This document shows positions 61,680-64,000 of a DNA stretch of 64,000 nt, in pieces. A model generated the notes under the pieces. The model saw nothing but the letters and a program-made list of their open reading frames with translations, did no database searches and was not told the DNA's origin. Location of the stretch: positions 1-64,000 of the forward strand of contig VYZI01000678.1 of the NCBI GenBank assembly GCA_013397695.1, read 5' to 3'. Made by a program: the position numbers and the translations under genes. Every line of letters starts with the position of its first letter. Position 1 is the first letter of the stretch. This DNA comes from Centropus unirufus (Eukaryota > Chordata > Aves > Cuculiformes > Centropidae).

Positions 61680-62700
61680 AAAGCACAATGTTATTCTTTT
61701 ACATCTGGCATTTGTAATCCTCATTGTTGGGACATACACTGCTGAAACAATTCTTCGTTTTCTAAAGCAAATGCTTTTTCTAAAGATCCAGAAGCCACAT
61801 TATTAATTTCCTAATTTCTTTTTAGTATGCTCATAAAGAAAGAGTTCTATATGTCTGCAAATACTGATACAAGAAGAGGCCCTGAAACATGATAATGAAA
61901 GCCAATAAAATATAAAAGGGAAGCTTTGCTTTCCTGTTGCTTTGCATACACAGTAATAAAACTACTTCCCTGGTAGGATATAAAGTTAACATCTCTTTCT
62001 AAATTGCTCCAGCACTTGTGCTCACAAATGGTATGGTATTAAGCCTAAAGGAACATAAACATTATTTTATGGCATAGTATATCCTAAGTATAGAAATGCT
62101 GTGTGCTGTTCAAGAAAGAGGCTCTCTAAAACACTTTTGAAGAGTTCCTATTAGAATAATGAATTAGGAGATCACAGTTAGCATTGTCACATACAAAAAG
62201 TCAGGGCTGATAAGCTGACAAGACCCACATTTAACTCACAAGAGGAAGAAAGAAGGACTAGTAGAGTAATACTGAGATGCAAAAGGCAAGAAGCACCTGG
62301 CCTGAAACTAATATGTATTTAAATGGTGTAGATGGAAATAGGCCAACTTTTAAAATAATTTAGAAGAATCCTATTTTCACCATATTACTAATTACTGAAC
62401 TTCATTAATGACTTCTGTACCTTTTAAAACTCTGTTAGTCATTTCTACTTAAAAAATAAATAAATCATACCGTAGCTCTTCAACTCAGCGAATCATACTA
62501 CAGTTGAGTCTCAGGGTGGGATATCACCATTATGAAACTTATAAGCTGTAAAGATCTACAAGGTACTTGTGGAGATGAGCAAGCACTCTAATACAAGGAA
62601 CTTCAATTTGAATATATCGAGCGCTGTTGTTAATTATTAGAGAATCACCACACAGCAAGGGAGCAGTATTCCCCTCCTGAAGTGCCTTCCTTACCCCTCC
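61680..62700. other. Noncoding stretch
   Basis: Nothing definite is seen in this AT-rich sequence. A C-rich run ending ACCCCTCCTACA at its right end can pair imperfectly with the adjacent guanine runs. Confidence 0.5.
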
Positions 62701-62706
62701 TACATA

Positions 62707-62724
62707 GGGAGGGGGAGGGCAGGG
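62707..62724 (+). other. G-quadruplex motif
   Basis: Four runs of G (62707-62709, 62711-62715, 62717-62719, 62722-62724) are separated by loops of 1, 1 and 2 bases, a compact quadruplex pattern. The preceding CCCCTCCTA can form a competing hairpin with TAGGGAGGGG. Confidence 0.75.
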
Positions 62725-63111
62725 TAGGAATTGCATAGGAATAGCACTAAAACAGGTCTAAATTAGCTTCCACCTATTCAAAGTGTAGATAATGTGGCAT
62801 AATTCACAAATCTTGCCTGGTCGTGCAGGAAATGAAATGACCACAGTCACTACTCAGATGAATCTCAGTGATATACTTCCAAATTTGAAGTCTTGTGTTG
62901 GGAACAATCAGAATCTGACTCACACTCCTTAACTATTATTGCTGACCTAAACATACCATCCTGCCAAAAAACCACACTGGCTTGTCAATGGTTTGCATGC
63001 ACATTCTTTCAACATTTGAAGAAATGATTCTTCACCAGAAAAGTTACTTGATAATTCAGTTTCTCCAAACATCAAATTAGCTCTTTAAATAGCAGTAATT
63101 CTTAGAAATTC

Positions 63112-63292
63112 CATCTAAGAGCAAAATCACATTGTGGTGTGCACTTTACAGACCCATTAAAACAGAGGACAGTATAGGAGACTATACCTGAACACAGGGA
63201 AACTGAGACACAGAAGGGGCAAATAATTTGACCAAAGCTGCCAAACAAAGTCCAGGCAAAATTTACAGGAGAAACTAGATATCCTAAGATAA
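63112..63292 (+). repeat. Near-full-length ancient MIR-type SINE (MIR1_Amn-like)
   Basis: TAAGAGCAAAATCACATTGT, ACAGACCCATTAAAACAGAG and GACAGT correspond to the middle of the amniote MIR. GGGAAACTGAGACACAGAAG followed by GGGCAAATAATTTGACCAAA and GCTGCCAAACAAAGTCC correspond to the conserved core (AAACTGAGGCACAGAGAGG ... TGACTTGCCCAAGGTCACAC). The orientation is plus. It is the longest MIR copy in the window, heavily mutated and inert. Confidence 0.75.
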
Positions 63293-64000
63293 GGTCTGAA
63301 ATATTACAACATAAACTATAATGACCACTCATGTAAAGGCAAAATTAAAAAAATAATTCCAAAACTATCAGACACAATAATTAAAGGAAAAAATATTCTT
63401 TTTAGAATAAAAGATTCAGTGTTTTCTTTTCCAGTGACAGAACCCAGAATCCTTTTAACTAATTTGTTGAGGAAATATGCCACAGTGGAATTTAGTATGA
63501 CTGATTAAACTATGTTAATACATTTTCCAGCTTTGGGTCCCCAGTCCTGTTGCCCCATCTATGACCTTTCTAACTCAGGAATTATGTTACTTGTTTGACT
63601 AACAAGCATCCATCCATGCCAAAGAATATCATGGTTGAACAGAAATTATTTGAAATGCAAGCACAAAACAAAGAGTGCATGGACTATGAAGCATATGTGT
63701 ATTTTCTGAATATACTATCTCTGAGGGTATTACTACCACTATATAAAATCACAACGTAAAGTAATTGTTAGAAGATTGATCTCTCTCATATCGACTAAGT
63801 ATAATCTGTAAATCAACCCCACACACATCACAATTCTAGTATCATTCTTAATAAGGTGTCCTAATGCAAAAGTGCCATGTAGAGGAGAAAGGAGCTGAGA
63901 AAATAATTCATCTTTATAAGTTACTTGTATAGGAGACTCAGTGTTCTCCTCACCCTTGTTGCTTCTCATGTATTTCTTATTCCTGCAAAACCACAGATAC
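63293..64000. other. Noncoding right edge
   Basis: No gene is recognised. An acceptor-like TGTTTTCTTTTCCAG ends at 63435, followed by a short open frame to a stop at about 63508. This is too weak to call. The frame at 63739-63969 (minus) looks random. Confidence 0.45.

Noticed and set aside
1..64000. A multi-gene or prokaryotic-style system (operon, CRISPR, phage, toxin pair)
   Set aside because: No adjacent open frames with ribosome sites, no regular spaced repeats, and the retroposon content is that of a vertebrate nuclear genome.

Overview
This window reads as nuclear DNA of a bird (at the least a sauropsid), and it is AT-rich, intergenic or deep-intronic sequence. The best taxonomic marker is a 3'-tail copy of a CR1 retroposon at 44261-44455. 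It has the motif order of avian CR1 copies: tail repeats, then the CTAACACTGCCAAGTCCACC-like block, then the CTTCCAGGGA and GGGCAGNCTGTTCCAG blocks. A more decayed sense-strand CR1 of an older type lies at 19118-19530. Four copies resembling the amniote MIR family (MIR1_Amn-like) are at 10332-10390, 16211-16295, 33641-33760 and 63112-63292. There are also scraps of the short palindromic repeats common in archosaur and turtle DNA. All repeat names are from memory of consensus sequences and were not searched.

No complete protein-coding gene can be demonstrated. The longest open frame is 162 codons, none of the frames matches a protein I recognise, and frames of 60-160 codons are expected by chance at this base composition. 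There are no operons, rRNA genes, CRISPR arrays or convincing tRNAs. The first ~115 bases differ from the rest: they are rich in G, C and CpG and contain a strong splice-donor match on the minus strand. They could be the edge of a CpG island at a promoter or first exon lying to the left of the window.

Layout: 1-115 CpG-rich edge; 116-9.6 kb single-copy AT-rich DNA with a CT microsatellite and a long inverted repeat; 9.65-9.80 kb a minus-strand candidate exon; 10.3-19.5 kb ancient MIR and CR1 remnants; 19.5-32 kb mostly featureless, with a guanine-run cluster near 25.7 kb; 32.7-44.1 kb several plus-strand stretches that follow good acceptor sites and run to a stop; 44.26 kb the avian CR1; 47.7-48.1 and 56.5-56.7 kb segments that look like conserved noncoding elements; 53.46-53.60 kb a minus-strand candidate exon with excellent splice signals; 60.8-61.7 kb a diverged local duplication; 62.7 kb a G-quadruplex-type motif; 63.1 kb a near-full-length MIR.

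If the window does anything, it is most likely long-range regulation plus possibly lncRNA transcription. I found no sign of a new multi-gene system. The most checkable observations are the candidate exons, the two paired dispersed similarities (8570/46073 and 60813/61642), the two G-quadruplex motifs, and the CpG-rich left edge.
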